Part shown: positions 46,985 to 58,500 of the stretch, piece by piece | Layout of the letters: every line of letters begins with the position of its first letter | Position numbering within the stretch: the stretch's first letter is position 1 | Assembly (NCBI GenBank): GCA_003833135.1 | Contig: QZLH01000037.1 | Coordinates: 20,395 to 84,394 of the forward strand | Direction of reading: 5' to 3' | Source: Oehlia diaphana | Taxonomy: Eukaryota > Glomeromycota > Glomeromycetes > Glomerales > Glomeraceae | Length of the DNA stretch: 64,000 nt | Made by a program: the position numbers and the translations under genes | Notes under the pieces: generated by a model | What the model was told of the DNA's origin: nothing | Seen by the model: the letters and a program-made list of their open reading frames with translations, nothing else | Databases searched by the model: none

Positions 46985-47860
46985 TTGTATTTCATATAAA
47001 TGGTAGCAAAGTGTAAGGCCAGGCGTGGGAAATATGATAGAGGACCCCTCGGAAAGTCTCCCTCTTGACATATACTAAAGCATTGTCACTGAAACATGGA
47101 GATTTTATGGAGAAACTGGCCTTCACGAAAGAGAGCTGGCCTATGTACTTTGCTCCAACATGAAAAACTTTTTTTTATTTATTATTTAATAAGTGGTGGC
47201 AACTAGCAACGCGTGAAAGCCAGGTGTGAGGATACGATAGAGGACCCCTCGGAAAGTCCCCTCCTCTCAGGAAAAACAAATAAATAGTGAGGGTATGTTT
47301 AAACAAGAACCAACATTAATGAATTAGATTTTGTAAAATTGTAAATAGTTTTGAAAATAATATCTTTCAGTGTCTAGCTCTATTGAAGTATAATTTAACA
47401 AAGAAACTAATTAATGGTAGCAACAAGCAAAAGTGTGAAAGCCAGGCGTGAGGATATGATAGAGGACCCCTCGGGGAGTACCCCTCATGACATATACCAA
47501 AGCGTTGATCGCTGAAGCGACTGGCCTTCCTGGATGAGGGTTGGCCTATGTATCTCCAACATGAAAACCTCTTTTTATTTTTTATGTAAATTAATATTAA
47601 TTCATCAGTATTTCACTTAGTTCCAGTATAAATTGCGTTTGTTTAAAGATTTTGAATTGTTAAATTAGATTTTTTTGTAAAGTTGTAAATAGTTTTGAAA
47701 TTTTAATATTGAAATACCTTTCAGTATCTAATTAATGGTAGCAACAAGCAAAAGCGTGAAAGTCAGGCATGAGGATATGATAGAGGACCTCTCGGGGAGT
47801 ACCCCTCATGACATATACCAAAGCGTTGATCGCTGGAGTCAATCCTTGATTATATAAATG
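46985..47860. repeat. Four-unit array with a GC-richer conserved core
   Basis: Cores begin near 47018, 47216, 47438 and 47760. Each reads GCCAGGCGTGAGGATATGAT then AGAGGACCCCTCGG, usually preceded by AATGGTAGCAACAAGCAAAA; three continue into a GACATATACCAAAGCGTTGA-like stretch and two into TTGGCCTATGTA with CCAACATGAAAA. GAGGACCCCTC is self-complementary. Spacers of 200-320 bases vary. No frame. An element-derived array or a family of structured RNAs are both possible. Confidence 0.7.
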
Positions 47861-48129
47861 TGTTGTAATGATACTGTTTATAACAATAAACAATCATAAT
47901 AATTACACTTCTTGAACAATTGTTATTAACATGTGTACACTTGTAATTTTTACTTGAAGATTTCAAAATCTCATAGCCATCATCATCTCCTAGGCTGGCA
48001 GCTTTGAACGTTAATGTTTTCCTCACATGGCAGTCATCCGCTTTTTCGAACTTGAGGGTCTTTATGAGCGGTGACGTGTCTGGATATTCCTTCGAGCATA
48101 AATTAGTTTCAATACAACAATAATGTTGG

Positions 48130-49490
48130 GTAGGAATTGAAAATGGATCTTCCCATACATGCGAAAAATAAATACAAATGTTCGGGACTTTGCCCAGGAT
48201 ACATGGTGAAGTTACTACATTATTACACTAGCTTATCTATTCCTCCAAAAGGTTACTCAATGACTTTACCCTTTCATTCCCTCGATCCCTCCTCCCACTT
48301 TGTGAAGCTATCGCTAGCTTCCAATAACCATATTCACGGTTCTGATAGATTAAACACTCTTCATTTAAAGTACATCCCATAAAGTATCATTCTCTTTGCG
48401 TCGGTAATGATACCGAATACCTTATTCACAACTTGTTCATCACCTATTTCTTCAGTTTTACGCTTACGGCGCGGCATCAAGGACGATTCTATTTGTATGG
48501 ATGCCTGGGCAAATCCTTTCATAAAATCCTCCCTCTTAACTTCAACTAAACCAAAAATCCTTCCGATTGACATTTTATCGCATAATCGAAGTTTCTTTGT
48601 TCATTATGGCCTTCGATAAGTTTTTCCGGTGTGGTTTTGAAATCACCCTCATAGAACGAGACTTAACTAGCTAGATAGCGGGAAGAATAAATAGATTTCA
48701 TTGCCTCATATGCCATTCGAGTGGAGTAGTCTTCCGATGAAGCTTCAATTCGATCATTAGGTTCTTAACCGCTGCTCGAGATTTTTCACCTTTTAATTTT
48801 ATGCAACCACATAATAAACGAGGACACATATCGATACTTGGACTTCGGACATCGCTAAGCCTATAGAGTTCACACAATTTTGGGAAGGTCCATTAGTTAG
48901 ATGGTTTTGATGGTGTCTCCGATAAATTTAAGTTTGGTTTTTAATACTAGCTACTGCAACATCTCTTAAAATGAGACATCAAAATATCTCCATTTTCAAG
49001 TGCAGGTGGTTGATACATTTCACATATGGAATCTTTGAGACCTTCGAGGGTTGCATGCTCTATATTCACTGTCCAATTGTATGCCCGAAACCTCGACCTT
49101 TTCCATCATTTTGTACGCACCATAGACAGACTTATTAAGTAATTTCTGCAAAGAACCAAGTTGTTCCCTTAATTCGATACCTCCTAGCTCGAAGTTGCGG
49201 TTGACACAGGTGGGTTCGACTAAGACATGAATATGCCTCTTAGGTGGTTTCTCAGATTGGTAATTTCTGATTTCCTCTTTTATTGATAACAGCTCTTCAT
49301 TATCTTAATTATCTTAGAGTGAGAAGTTCCTCAACTGACCGTCAGGGATTTCCACTTTCCATTGTCTGCAGAAAATTATCGAACTCACGTGCCTTTTCTA
49401 CCCTAACAACTTTTTTGAGGTGACTAACCAACTTTACCTATCAATATCAACGGCGAAGTCGTATTTCCTTTGACGAGTTAGAGCTTATAT
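48130..49490 (-). pseudogene. Crinkler (CRN)-type effector pseudogene
   Basis: Reading the minus strand from about 49490, recognisable pieces appear in order but in shifting frames with stops: FAVDID, KVEIPDGQLRNFSL and PPKRHIHVLVEPT of the CRN N-terminal ubiquitin-like header; a middle part with LKDSICEMYQPPALENGDIL; then VEVKREDFMKGFAQA and FGIITDA with KLSEP-like NLSEP of the C-terminal nuclease-like (PD-(D/E)XK) region. VEVK would hold the E-x-K of that fold. Crinklers were defined in oomycetes as host-nucleus effectors and are known in Rhizophagus. At least four frame breaks make it non-functional. Base composition is less AT-rich than the surroundings. Confidence 0.75.
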
Positions 49491-49762
49491 AGTATTTTTT
49501 TGCGAAATGTTATTGGTCAAATCATCAAACCAGCGTATGTGAGGACAAGAAATTTTTATTTGCGAAAAAATAAAAAATACCAAAGCCCGATATATGTGAA
49601 AAATTCATCTGTCACACAGTAATCAGCCATTACATCATTGCGCAGAAAATTTGCTCAGCTAACATTGATCGGGAAATGATACTTGAGTTGTTCTTCACTT
49701 TAATTGACGATTTCGTTACGTCTCTTTAGCCTCGAATAATAATCCGCTACTGAATCTTTGCC

Positions 49763-50520
49763 TTGAACCAATTCCCCAAATCGGAACTTCTACATATCGG
49801 ATTGATCGACTTGCGATTACAGTCATATTTAATTAAAAAAATGCTCTGTTTATTAATTAATAACAATGAATATTATCATCCTCTAGCAACACCAGAACTA
49901 CTTGAAGTTGTCTTTGCCTTTCTTAGTATATCCAAAAAATTTGTAGAACAAGATTTGATCAATTAAGAAATTTCTTTATTTATAGACGTTTTTTTATTCC
50001 TAATAATGATGTTGCTTTATGCTGTAGACAAAATAAGCCACTTTTTAGGGAAGACCTTAAACAGGCGATGGAATTTCGTGTCTGCGTGTATTTATTAGTA
50101 TCCTCCGTGTTCGTGATATATCATTCTTCATTTATACAATAATCGTGATCTTGATTAATTTAATAAGTACTTTAACATAAGTAAGTTATGGGTTAAATTC
50201 TTTAAGCGCAGGGAACTAGCAAATCGATTATAGTTCCTTATACACGAGCTCACATTGATTTTAAAAAAATAAATAAAATAAAATAAAATAATTTGGTGTA
50301 TCTTCCCCGATGGATTACTTCAAAGAAACTGGCTGATTTATTATTATCTGGATTAACAGAAGGAAACTGGATTTATTCTAACAAAAGGAACCCAGATTTA
50401 TTCCTATCTAATCTGGATTTAATTCTTAAAAAAAAAATCCGGTTGAAACCCTATTTAAACCATTTGAAAACGACAATAATTTTGGCCGCAGATTTTGGCA
50501 CAGCTAAATACCAACACTGA
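49763..50520 (+). other. Possible coding debris
   Basis: Short open pieces (about 49842-49966 with TPELLEVVFAFL, F-box-like; 49990-50145; 50300-50520) on the plus strand are protein-like but cannot be joined or assigned. Treat as unproven. Confidence 0.2.
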
Positions 50521-50631
50521 CGTATTTTTAAATAATATAATAAAGATGAGAAAAAAACAATCATTATTTTTATTAGATATCAATCATAGGTTACATAGTA
50601 ACATATATTGAAAAGCGTAATTTATAATTTT

Positions 50632-51622
50632 TTAAAGAAGCTCTTCTGCAAGATTTCCACCAATGGCAGCAGCAGCTTGTGTAGCTATAAAGCCCAAGAT
50701 AGGACCAATTATACGTTTATTTAATTTATTTCTTTCTTTAAATATTTCACCTAAACCACGTTTAGGATAAGTACAAGTCGGAAGGTATAAATTTTCAAAA
50801 TCATGATAAGATCCCCAAATATTCTCTCCAATAGAATCCTTCATTCCATGTTCTTTGATGTAATCAGCATAGAATTGAGCCATCTTTCTCTAGTTTGGAT
50901 CGCAAAAGAACGAACTTGGTACACGAATTTTTTTACCATTTCTTTTGAAAACGTGATGAGCATCTGGCATCTGGATCACATTGAGTTTTCTCCATCATCC
51001 ATTTAACGAATTTTTCAATGAATTCGTAACTGTAGAAATCTATAAAAAAAAAAAAGTTAATATATTTTATATATTAAAGGCATTTATAATTAAGGTGTAT
51101 ACTTTAGAATTATATAGCTTACCACCACGATCATTCTTAGCGCAAAGTGCTTTATGTTCAGGAATTCCACTGTAATAGGCGATTAAAGTAAGATAAGCAG
51201 CATAAGAATTTTTATCATAATTTTTAGGATTATCACTCCAAACTAATTTAACCGATAATTCACGTTCACACTCGTTTTGAATTCCGCCATAGATTTTTTC
51301 AACTTTTTGTTGATCACATTGAAAATCTTTTTGACAATAATCCTCCAACCCTCTTTTAAGTAATTTAAAATCATAAAACTCCAAATTTGCATCATTAACG
51401 ATCTTAGACATTCCTTGACTAAAATTGATAAGGGTACCACATTGATCGGGACCATTAAGATGATCCCACTAATGATTGACATTTGTTACATTGATCGATA
51501 TTGAAAAGATCTTGACAGGAGTTGGGAGATTTACGATTTGGCCGTTTGTGACATTTAAAATTTTCATTGGCATGAACTTGAGTAATAAAAGTTACAAATA
51601 ATACAAAGAGGAGAAGTTTCAT
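50632..51622 (-). pseudogene. Broken distant homologue of the cysteine-rich secreted family
   Basis: From the ATG at 51622: a signal peptide (MKLLLFVLF...VHA), CQDLFNIDQCNKCQSLVG, then a one-base frameshift near 51450, and a long open piece ending YYSGIPEHKALCAKNDRG at a GTAAG donor (about 51119). The second exon begins after a TATAG acceptor near 51042 (DFYSYEFIEKFVKWMMEKTQ) and is broken by a frameshift near 50935 and an in-frame TAG just before KMAQFYADYIKEHG, then runs open to 50632 with a Gly/Ala-rich end. Cys spacing, the YY-x2-IP-x4-C-x-K-N block and the phase-1 intron right after it match the intact genes, so it is an ancient relative now inactive (or a misassembled gene). Confidence 0.75.
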
Positions 51623-53616
51623 TTTGCCTATCGAATCATAGATATATATTATTTCGATCTTTTTATTATTTAGAGGAAGTATCTTGACGAAGATGTTGAA
51701 GATGGAAGAATTGGGTCCTTTTTATACTTATTTATTAAACCTTTACGCGTGATCCCATGATATAGCATAATATGTCAGGTTTTCGTATATTTTAAACATT
51801 TCCGTGAATCTTTTACATAAGTTATATGCCACCGGATAATCGAATAACGGTTTGATACATAGGAAATTTTTTTTGGATTAACCTATTGAACGTATGCGAA
51901 TTCCATTACTATATTATTTTTCTTTTAGAAAAAAAAACCATTAAGCTTAATTTAATTAGGTTCATCTTTCGCCTTCAGTGATCGACAAGAAATTTTTTTT
52001 GGAACCGGTTAAAATTTAACCCATAATCAACCGATTAAGGTATAGTTTCTGAGTGCGTTCAATTTATTTGATCTGAGGCTTATGTGAAACTTTTTTAAGA
52101 AAAAAAGTTTTTAAAAATAGAAATAGTTTTAAATAAAAAAAAATTAAACTTAAAAAAATAAAAAAGAAATAAGTTTTTTAACTAAAATGAAAAAAATCAA
52201 ATCGATATTATCGAAGTGGGTCTAATGATGTAATTAATAAGGGTGGCACAGCCACTACGATATTATTCTAATTATGTCAGAAAATGCAATATTGCATATA
52301 GGAATATGTTTTAAAAGAGCGTATTGCTAATTGATCATATGTATGTTGTTGTACGATTAAAATATCACGTGACTGTAACTTCTGTTACGGGCAGTTGATA
52401 TATAACTTGGGGTCCTGTTCTAATGTCGATAATTGTTTCATAAGAATTTTATAAAATTGTTCGTTGGCAATTGAAATTTGTCGTTAATTAAATAAAAATA
52501 TGTCTAATCCATGATTCAATTATTAAGTAATTTTGACAACTCTAATTTCATTATTCCAACAAAAGTGTTTTTAATTTACCTAATATAAGAAAGAAATCAT
52601 TAGTAGTGCATCAAAATTTATTTAGTGATAAAAGAAGGTACATAACCAATTCCTCCTCCAGAATTAGCAGACTTGTATCAACTACAAAATTATGAAAATA
52701 TTTAGTAAGAATTTTAAAATAAGAACATGAACATCCACCCAGTGTCCCAGTCCCAGTGAGTAGCTCAATGTATAATTAATTGTAATTGTGCTTATATCAT
52801 TTAATCTTATTACTCTTACATATAGTGCCGAATAAGACTCCGCAAAATTTTCAAGGTTTACATTTCACGCGTATAAAAATTTTTTGGTATCACCACACAC
52901 AATCCTTGAAAGAACCGTTCCAAAAAACTCACATCGCGTGACGTGATTAATACGTCCAATAATCTCTACAAATGACCAAATGGCAAATGAATTTTAATGT
53001 TTAAGTAATTCAGTAGCAAATAGGCAATTAGAGGATGATGAACTTAATAACTTTATTCGTGAATTGGCAAAGGAAGATGATTTTTGATCCGGATTTGTTT
53101 TATTAATAACTGATTAATCTATGTTTTTTATGCAAGTAAATAGTATTTTATAAAATAGTTGATAATATAATAAAGATATAAAATTAAAATATTAAATACA
53201 TAAATAATAATATTTCTTAGTAATAAGGTAAGTTTCGGTTATATAAGTTTCGGGTCGGGATTAGGGATGATGATACTTCATTGTCTCAATCACAGAAATA
53301 CAAAAAATACCGCCATTTGATGCGTCTTGTTACATTTAATGATGATCATCCTACAATCACTGGATGGCGAGAGAATGCAGTTTAACGTTTTGAAAAAAGT
53401 GCTGTCCAAATACTTTTGGCAGTGCGATGCAGTATGTGAAATGAAATATGAATGAGTTTATATGAACAGTACTAACAGATGGCGATGAAACAAAAGTCGC
53501 ATTATATAACATTATAACATATTTATTTTATTTATTATACTGTAATTGAATGATTTGATCGTATGCAAATTAGTAATAAATCCATATTTATCGGTACTTA
53601 GAGACCCAATTAAATG
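51623..53616. other. Intergenic with weak coding debris
   Basis: Around 52500-53088 (plus) short protein-like pieces appear (PPPELADLYQLQNYENI; RQLEDDELNNFIRELAKEDD before a stop), separated by stops; possibly an old gene. 53440-53610 matches 38170-38280 and marks the right border of the module duplicated with the kinase remnant. Confidence 0.3.
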
Positions 53617-54624
53617 CTATTCTTTGTATCTAATATTTGGCTGAATAAATTTCATTATTTTCCACGCTGTATAATCTAATTTTCCTCTCTCATTTTCTGT
53701 AACGAAAATTTGATCAGTTTTTACTTTATAAACTTGAATTAAATCATGTTCATATTTTTCATTCAATTTTCGTAAATATCCCAAAGATATATCCTTCTCT
53801 TCATTTCTTCCTCTTAATTTTATTCTCTCCAAACACTCTTCCGCTGTCATTTCTATCCTTATGATTTTTGCCGTTTCTAATCTTAAAAGATCTCTATCCT
53901 TTTCCATTTCATTTATCTCACTATGAAGATCCTCAGGAGATACTCTTTCTTTCGTTAATGATATAAAAAAGTATGATGACAATGGTGTTCTATCCATTAT
54001 AATGACTTCAGTTATTCTATTACAATTCCTTAACTGGTTATTTCTTGATTTAATAATTTCCATTTCTAATTGATATTGATATTTTAACGGTTCTTTATAA
54101 AATTTTTCCAAAGTATCTCTCCATTCTTCAATTGTTTCATGTAAAACTTTAACCGTTTTTCTTTTCTTTAAAAATATTTCTTTTAACTTTTCAGTTATAG
54201 AAGATTTTCCTACTCCTATACCTCCTTCTATTATTATAATTTGTCTCTTCTCTTGACATTTCTTTAAAATCCATTCCTCAATTTTTTTAACAGCATTTAA
54301 TTTTTTTTCAAAAATTAATTTATTATATTCTTCACTTTTAATATCATTAAAAATTTCTTTAAATGTATTAAAATAATCCCAAATAATAAATTTATATAAT
54401 AAATTTTTTTCATTTCCTAAATTTAATTGTACTTTATATTTTTTCATAATATGTTTAGATTCATTAAGGATTTTTTCAAATGAAATTTCTTCAATTTGAT
54501 CCGATATTCCTTTTCCTTTATAAATTATTCTTCTATAATATTTAAATATATTATTATTTATAATATTATAATAATATCTTATTTCTAAAATATTATGAGA
54601 TCCATGATATAATGTTATATCCAT
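53617..54624 (-). CDS. Deoxynucleoside-kinase-like protein with an N-terminal extension
   Basis: Single exon, 335 residues. Residues 1-125 are an extension unlike known kinases (Ile/Asn/Lys-rich). The remainder fits the dNK family: P-loop EGGIGVGKSS (133-142), ETIEEWR (163-169) with the presumed catalytic Glu, YQYQLEMEI (182-190), DRTPLSSYFF (211-220) in the place of ERS, KIIRIEMTAEECLERI (253-268), and the lid RGRNEEKDISLGYL (271-284). These enzymes phosphorylate deoxynucleosides with ATP for nucleotide salvage. The family is common in animals and some large DNA viruses and unusual in most fungi, so lateral origin is possible but unproven. A rearranged dead copy is at 38.3 kb. Confidence 0.8.
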   Translation of the reverse strand: MDITLYHGSHNILEIRYYYNIINNNIFKYYRRIIYKGKGISDQIEEISFEKILNESKHIMKKYKVQLNLGNEKNLLYKFIIWDYFNTFKEIFNDIKSEEYNKLIFEKKLNAVKKIEEWILKKCQEKRQIIIIEGGIGVGKSSITEKLKEIFLKKRKTVKVLHETIEEWRDTLEKFYKEPLKYQYQLEMEIIKSRNNQLRNCNRITEVIIMDRTPLSSYFFISLTKERVSPEDLHSEINEMEKDRDLLRLETAKIIRIEMTAEECLERIKLRGRNEEKDISLGYLRKLNEKYEHDLIQVYKVKTDQIFVTENERGKLDYTAWKIMKFIQPNIRYKE

Positions 54625-55286
54625 AATCTAAATGATTATGAAATATGATCTATAATCTTTTCTATGATTTTTGATAAAATCCTTTGAGGACTCTAGAAAG
54701 TAAAATGTTCTCTCTCTTTTACACTTGAAATTTGTTCAGTGGTTTAAAAAGTAGAGGAAAAAAAAAAGGAGTTCATTATGGGACATTTACACAATTTTTT
54801 TTTTTAGCATACCAATAACTGCGCCTTATAAGAGGTAACACACCCTAACGCACCAAAATTAGGAAAGTTGTCGATCCAAAGTGATAAATCAGCCTGCATA
54901 CTAGACAAATTTAACCTAAAAATCATTTCCTCATGTGGTTAAAAAAAAAAATCGGGGAAAATAATTAATAATATTTTATTTTTTTTTTTTCATTTGTAAA
55001 TAGTGACGGAACTAGAACGTGTTTCAAAAAAATAATTGGTGTTACAAAACATTGTGTTAAAAAAATGTGTTACAATTCATTACAGTGGCGCAATTAGACG
55101 GAAAGAAAATTGCATGACTATTGCATGGGTTACCAAAACGGTAATACGGGGAAAATTTATCCGAAATTAATGTGATGTCGTACGTAAATAATAAAATAAA
55201 TCAAAAATTGTGTTTATTTTTGTGTGTTTATTCTATTTATTGATAAATAATAAATGTTCTTTAACTATTTCTATTACATAATATTA
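54625..55286. other. Intergenic between dNK-like gene and secreted gene 3
   Basis: 54720-54930 matches 39085-39275; 55100-55290 matches 35250-35570. No gene. Confidence 0.55.
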
Positions 55287-56279
55287 TTACATAACTGTTG
55301 TATAAATAAATCCTACAAGACTAATTAAAATAATTCCAAAATAATTATAAAGTTGATTAGTAGGTTTTTGACCATCAGATTTGGCAATATTAGGGCATTG
55401 ATTTTCAAATACTTGTAATTGTTGTTTTGTATCACCAACAATTTTTTGTAAATTAGGAGTATCAGGAGGATGAGATGATACATAACTTTTGAGATTATTA
55501 TAAGTTTGTTTTGAACATTCATCACATTGTAAATTAGCAAAAGGATTCGTATTTGGAGACTGAGATTGAGCTTCAAAACCTTTAATAGCACAATATTCTA
55601 AAAAAAAATAACAATATTAAAAGAGATAATAATTTGTTAAAAAACCAAATATTGTGTATATATATGTAAATGATATTATATTTATACTTAATAACTTACC
55701 GCCATTTACTTTCAAACACGAAATTTCTCTTGTAGGAATAGCCAAATAAAAATTAAGCATAAGTGATTCAGCTCTAGATCCGACAATATTAGCACTAGTA
55801 GGAGCGGGTCCCTTGCCAGTCCCAGGAGATCCTTTAGAAGAAAGATATTGATTCAATTCTGCATCACAAGCTTTATCAATCTCAATATAAGCATTTTTAG
55901 CATCCGATTCTTTACATGCATTATTTGCGGTATCAGCGCAAGTTTTATCTAAAGCATCTTTTACACTTGCTGAGTCTATTTTAGGAGTACCAGGAGTACC
56001 AGGGGTACTAGGAGTAGCGGGAGTAGCAGAACTACTTTCAAGTAAATGATAAATAAAAATACTACTAAACAAACATTTGTTAGAAGGTGGCTTTTTGTTT
56101 ATGAAGGATGTTGATTCATCAATTCCACCATTTTTAAAAATTGCTTGTTGACATGGTGTACATGTTTTGCCTTGTAAAGCGAAATTTTGTTCACAAGTAG
56201 TTGCTGGAAGTGTTTGATCCTGAGCGTAAGCGAAAAGGATTAATAAGTTTAAAAATATGAAAGAACTAAAAGTTTTCAT
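55287..56279 (-). CDS. Cysteine-rich secreted/anchored protein 3, two exons
   Basis: Exons 55700-56279 and 55287-55597 join in frame (102-base GT-AG intron) to 296 residues. Order: signal peptide ending LFAYA, CEQNFALQ, TCTPCQQAIFKNGG, a Pro/Thr-Gly stretch (ATPATPSTPGTPGTP), NAYIEIDKACDAELNQYLS, FYLAIPTREISCLKVNGG at the junction, then EYC, CDEC, SSHPPDTPNLQK, SDGQKPTNQLYNY and the hydrophobic end IILISLVGFIYTTVM. The PTG-type short repeats suggest an O-glycosylated spacer. The absence of a charged tail after the hydrophobic end favours GPI anchoring. Function unknown. It lies about 0.66 kb downstream of the dNK-like gene on the same strand, a pairing also seen at 38-40 kb. Confidence 0.85.
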
Positions 56280-56360
56280 TGTTTCTATATTATAAGTACA
56301 ATAAGTAATATTATTAAAGGTAAATGTTTTTGTGAATGGTTTTTTTTTTAAAAAAAAAAA

Positions 56361-56390
56361 GACGGACTAAAAAATTCGATCTTTTTATAA
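56361..56390 (-). promoter_or_regulatory. Conserved promoter block (secreted gene 3)
   Basis: In gene orientation: TTATAAAAAGATCGAATTTT then TTAGTCCGTC; about 100 bases before the ATG. Confidence 0.65.
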
Positions 56391-57930
56391 ATTCGTATGT
56401 GTAACATGATACTTTATCAATTTAATTTAATTTGATCAGGAAAAATTATGAAATGTAACACAAATTATTATTAATACGGTTGTTGAAAAATAACAATAAT
56501 AATTATAAAATATAGATAAGAATTATTAAACGGAAAGAACTTAAAGAACGTACCTTCTTTGTTAATTGTGATCTATTTTCAGTTTGTTTTTATTACATAT
56601 CTATTTTCAGTTTAAGTCTTTATTACATAAAATTTGTGATACAAATCATTAAGAAAAGAAATAATTAAATTTCATTTTACATTTTTTTGACGGAATTCGG
56701 AGTTAATCTTGCATGCATAAAGTTTTCGATAAGGAAGAGTAAACCTAAAGTTTTTTTACAAACATGCAAAAATATTGGCTAATGTTGTAAGATTTTCCAT
56801 TTTAAGATAAATATTGTGCATGTGTTACGCAATTTTACCTATGTTCCATAAAATTGAGTAATTAGTTTAATTGCAAAATACTGTTTTAAGAATATATTAT
56901 CATCATAAATGAATATTATGTGTTGTACAAATTCTAATAAAATACACTTGTTTTAAAAATGGATTTGTATCACAAACATTAAGTTCTCGGCTATTAATTA
57001 GATTATTGATCAACCAATCGTATTTGAAAAGAGCGAGCATGATCAAAAGTTTGAAGAACAAGGGCGAAAAAAAAAAAAAATTTAAGAACTGAATACTCAT
57101 GTAATATAATATATTCAGTAATATATTCAAAAACCAATAGAAAATGAATTAATATTCCAGATATGAGATCTTTTATAGAGAAAGTAAATTTCTCTTTAAA
57201 TTTTATCTACTACTCAAAAATTAATTAACTTGAATTAAGGATAAAAATCTTCGCTTGTAATTAAAAAATTCGTCATAACTAAAAAGTTTGCTACGAGAGA
57301 AAAAAATTATTTTACATGTGCAGTTTATACTTTATAAATTTTACTTCGCTTGAAACATTGTATCAATGATTCAAATTTGATAAATTGCGTTTTACAATTG
57401 TATTTGTAAAGTACAATAATATTAAAGCTTAACAATAATAAATTGTCAATAACTAATTAGATTTGGAATATCTTATCTATAAACGACTCAATGTCTCAGC
57501 CATCTGGCGCTTTTTAGTGACTAAAAGAATGACCGATTTTGGGCTTCAAAAATCCGTAATTTGAGCCACAATACGGTTTATAGTTGGCACTCAGTTGGCA
57601 GGGATAACATAATGTAACTTAATATCACGTTACAGAATTTTAATTATTTTTTCGTTACAGTTATCATTTTTAGATTTTATAAAAAAAAAAAAAGGTTCCA
57701 AGTATGTCGTAATCAAAATCCGTGTTATTATTCGCAGATACCAATTCACTGTGATCGACCTATTTGTTAAAGAAAATACAAAACATGAACAATCATTCAA
57801 CTCGATGCCTTTAAATATATACATAATACACGAAAATCAGGGAGAGGGATAATTTTACAAATTATTTATTTAAACAGCTTTATAAGTTGAGCTCTATTGA
57901 TTATAATTAGTATGACACGACGCAAAGGTC
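56391..57930. other. Upstream flank of secreted gene 3
   Basis: Matches the upstream flanks at 36.7-37.5 kb and 41.74-41.9 kb (GGTTCCAAGTATGT shared). No gene seen. Confidence 0.5.
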
Positions 57931-57939
57931 AAGCTAATT

Positions 57940-58500
57940 AAAGAAAAGAAGAATTCTCAAATAATCATAAAGGAACCAAGACTCGTTCGTGTAGCTAGGA
58001 AATACATGGCAGAGAAAGGGATTAAAGAAGCTAATATTATATGAAATATACGTCCCTTCTAAAAACGAAAATGTGTCACCGCGACAAAATATATTTGAAT
58101 TAATCGTACCTCAAAATAAGGATATGAGATTATCAAATTTAGAACCACTAAAAGGGGAAAGTGAATCTTTGAAACGAATGTTTGGTATGTAAAAAGTATA
58201 AATATTTACCGATAATTCTAATTTCAAATTTTATTGAATTTAGATTTGATTGATGATGACAAATGAATCTCAAAGTTCAAATTTTCGATTGAAAATAATT
58301 TATATCGGTATAAACTTTTACAAAATACATTCTTCTAGTAGGATTTCAATTAACGAAAGAAATATTAGGATACATGTAGAAGATTTAATATCCGTAAGTT
58401 TAACTTACAAACCCATTCATAAATTTACAAAATCAGAGAAATTATGGCAAGAATTGTACAAAAAATTATCACCAGGATCTACAGTAGTTCTATAATAAAA
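57940..58500 (+). pseudogene. Decayed gene of unknown function
   Basis: Protein-like pieces in order: VARKYMAEKGIKEANII before a stop, YEIYVPSKNENVSPRQNIFE in a new frame running to a GTATGT donor at 58185, an acceptor at 58243, then after another frame change ISVSLTYKPIHKFTKSEKLW and LYKKLSPGSTVVL. The intron still has good GT-AG borders. I do not recognise the family. Two or more frame breaks indicate a pseudogene. Confidence 0.5.

Noticed and set aside
47438..47530. C/D snoRNA in the repeat array
   Set aside because: The box C-like ATGATAG and CTGA are weak matches and no flanking stem could be confirmed by eye.
48137..48382. 81-residue plus-strand frame
   Set aside because: Antisense to the C-terminal part of the Crinkler pseudogene, which explains the higher GC and openness.
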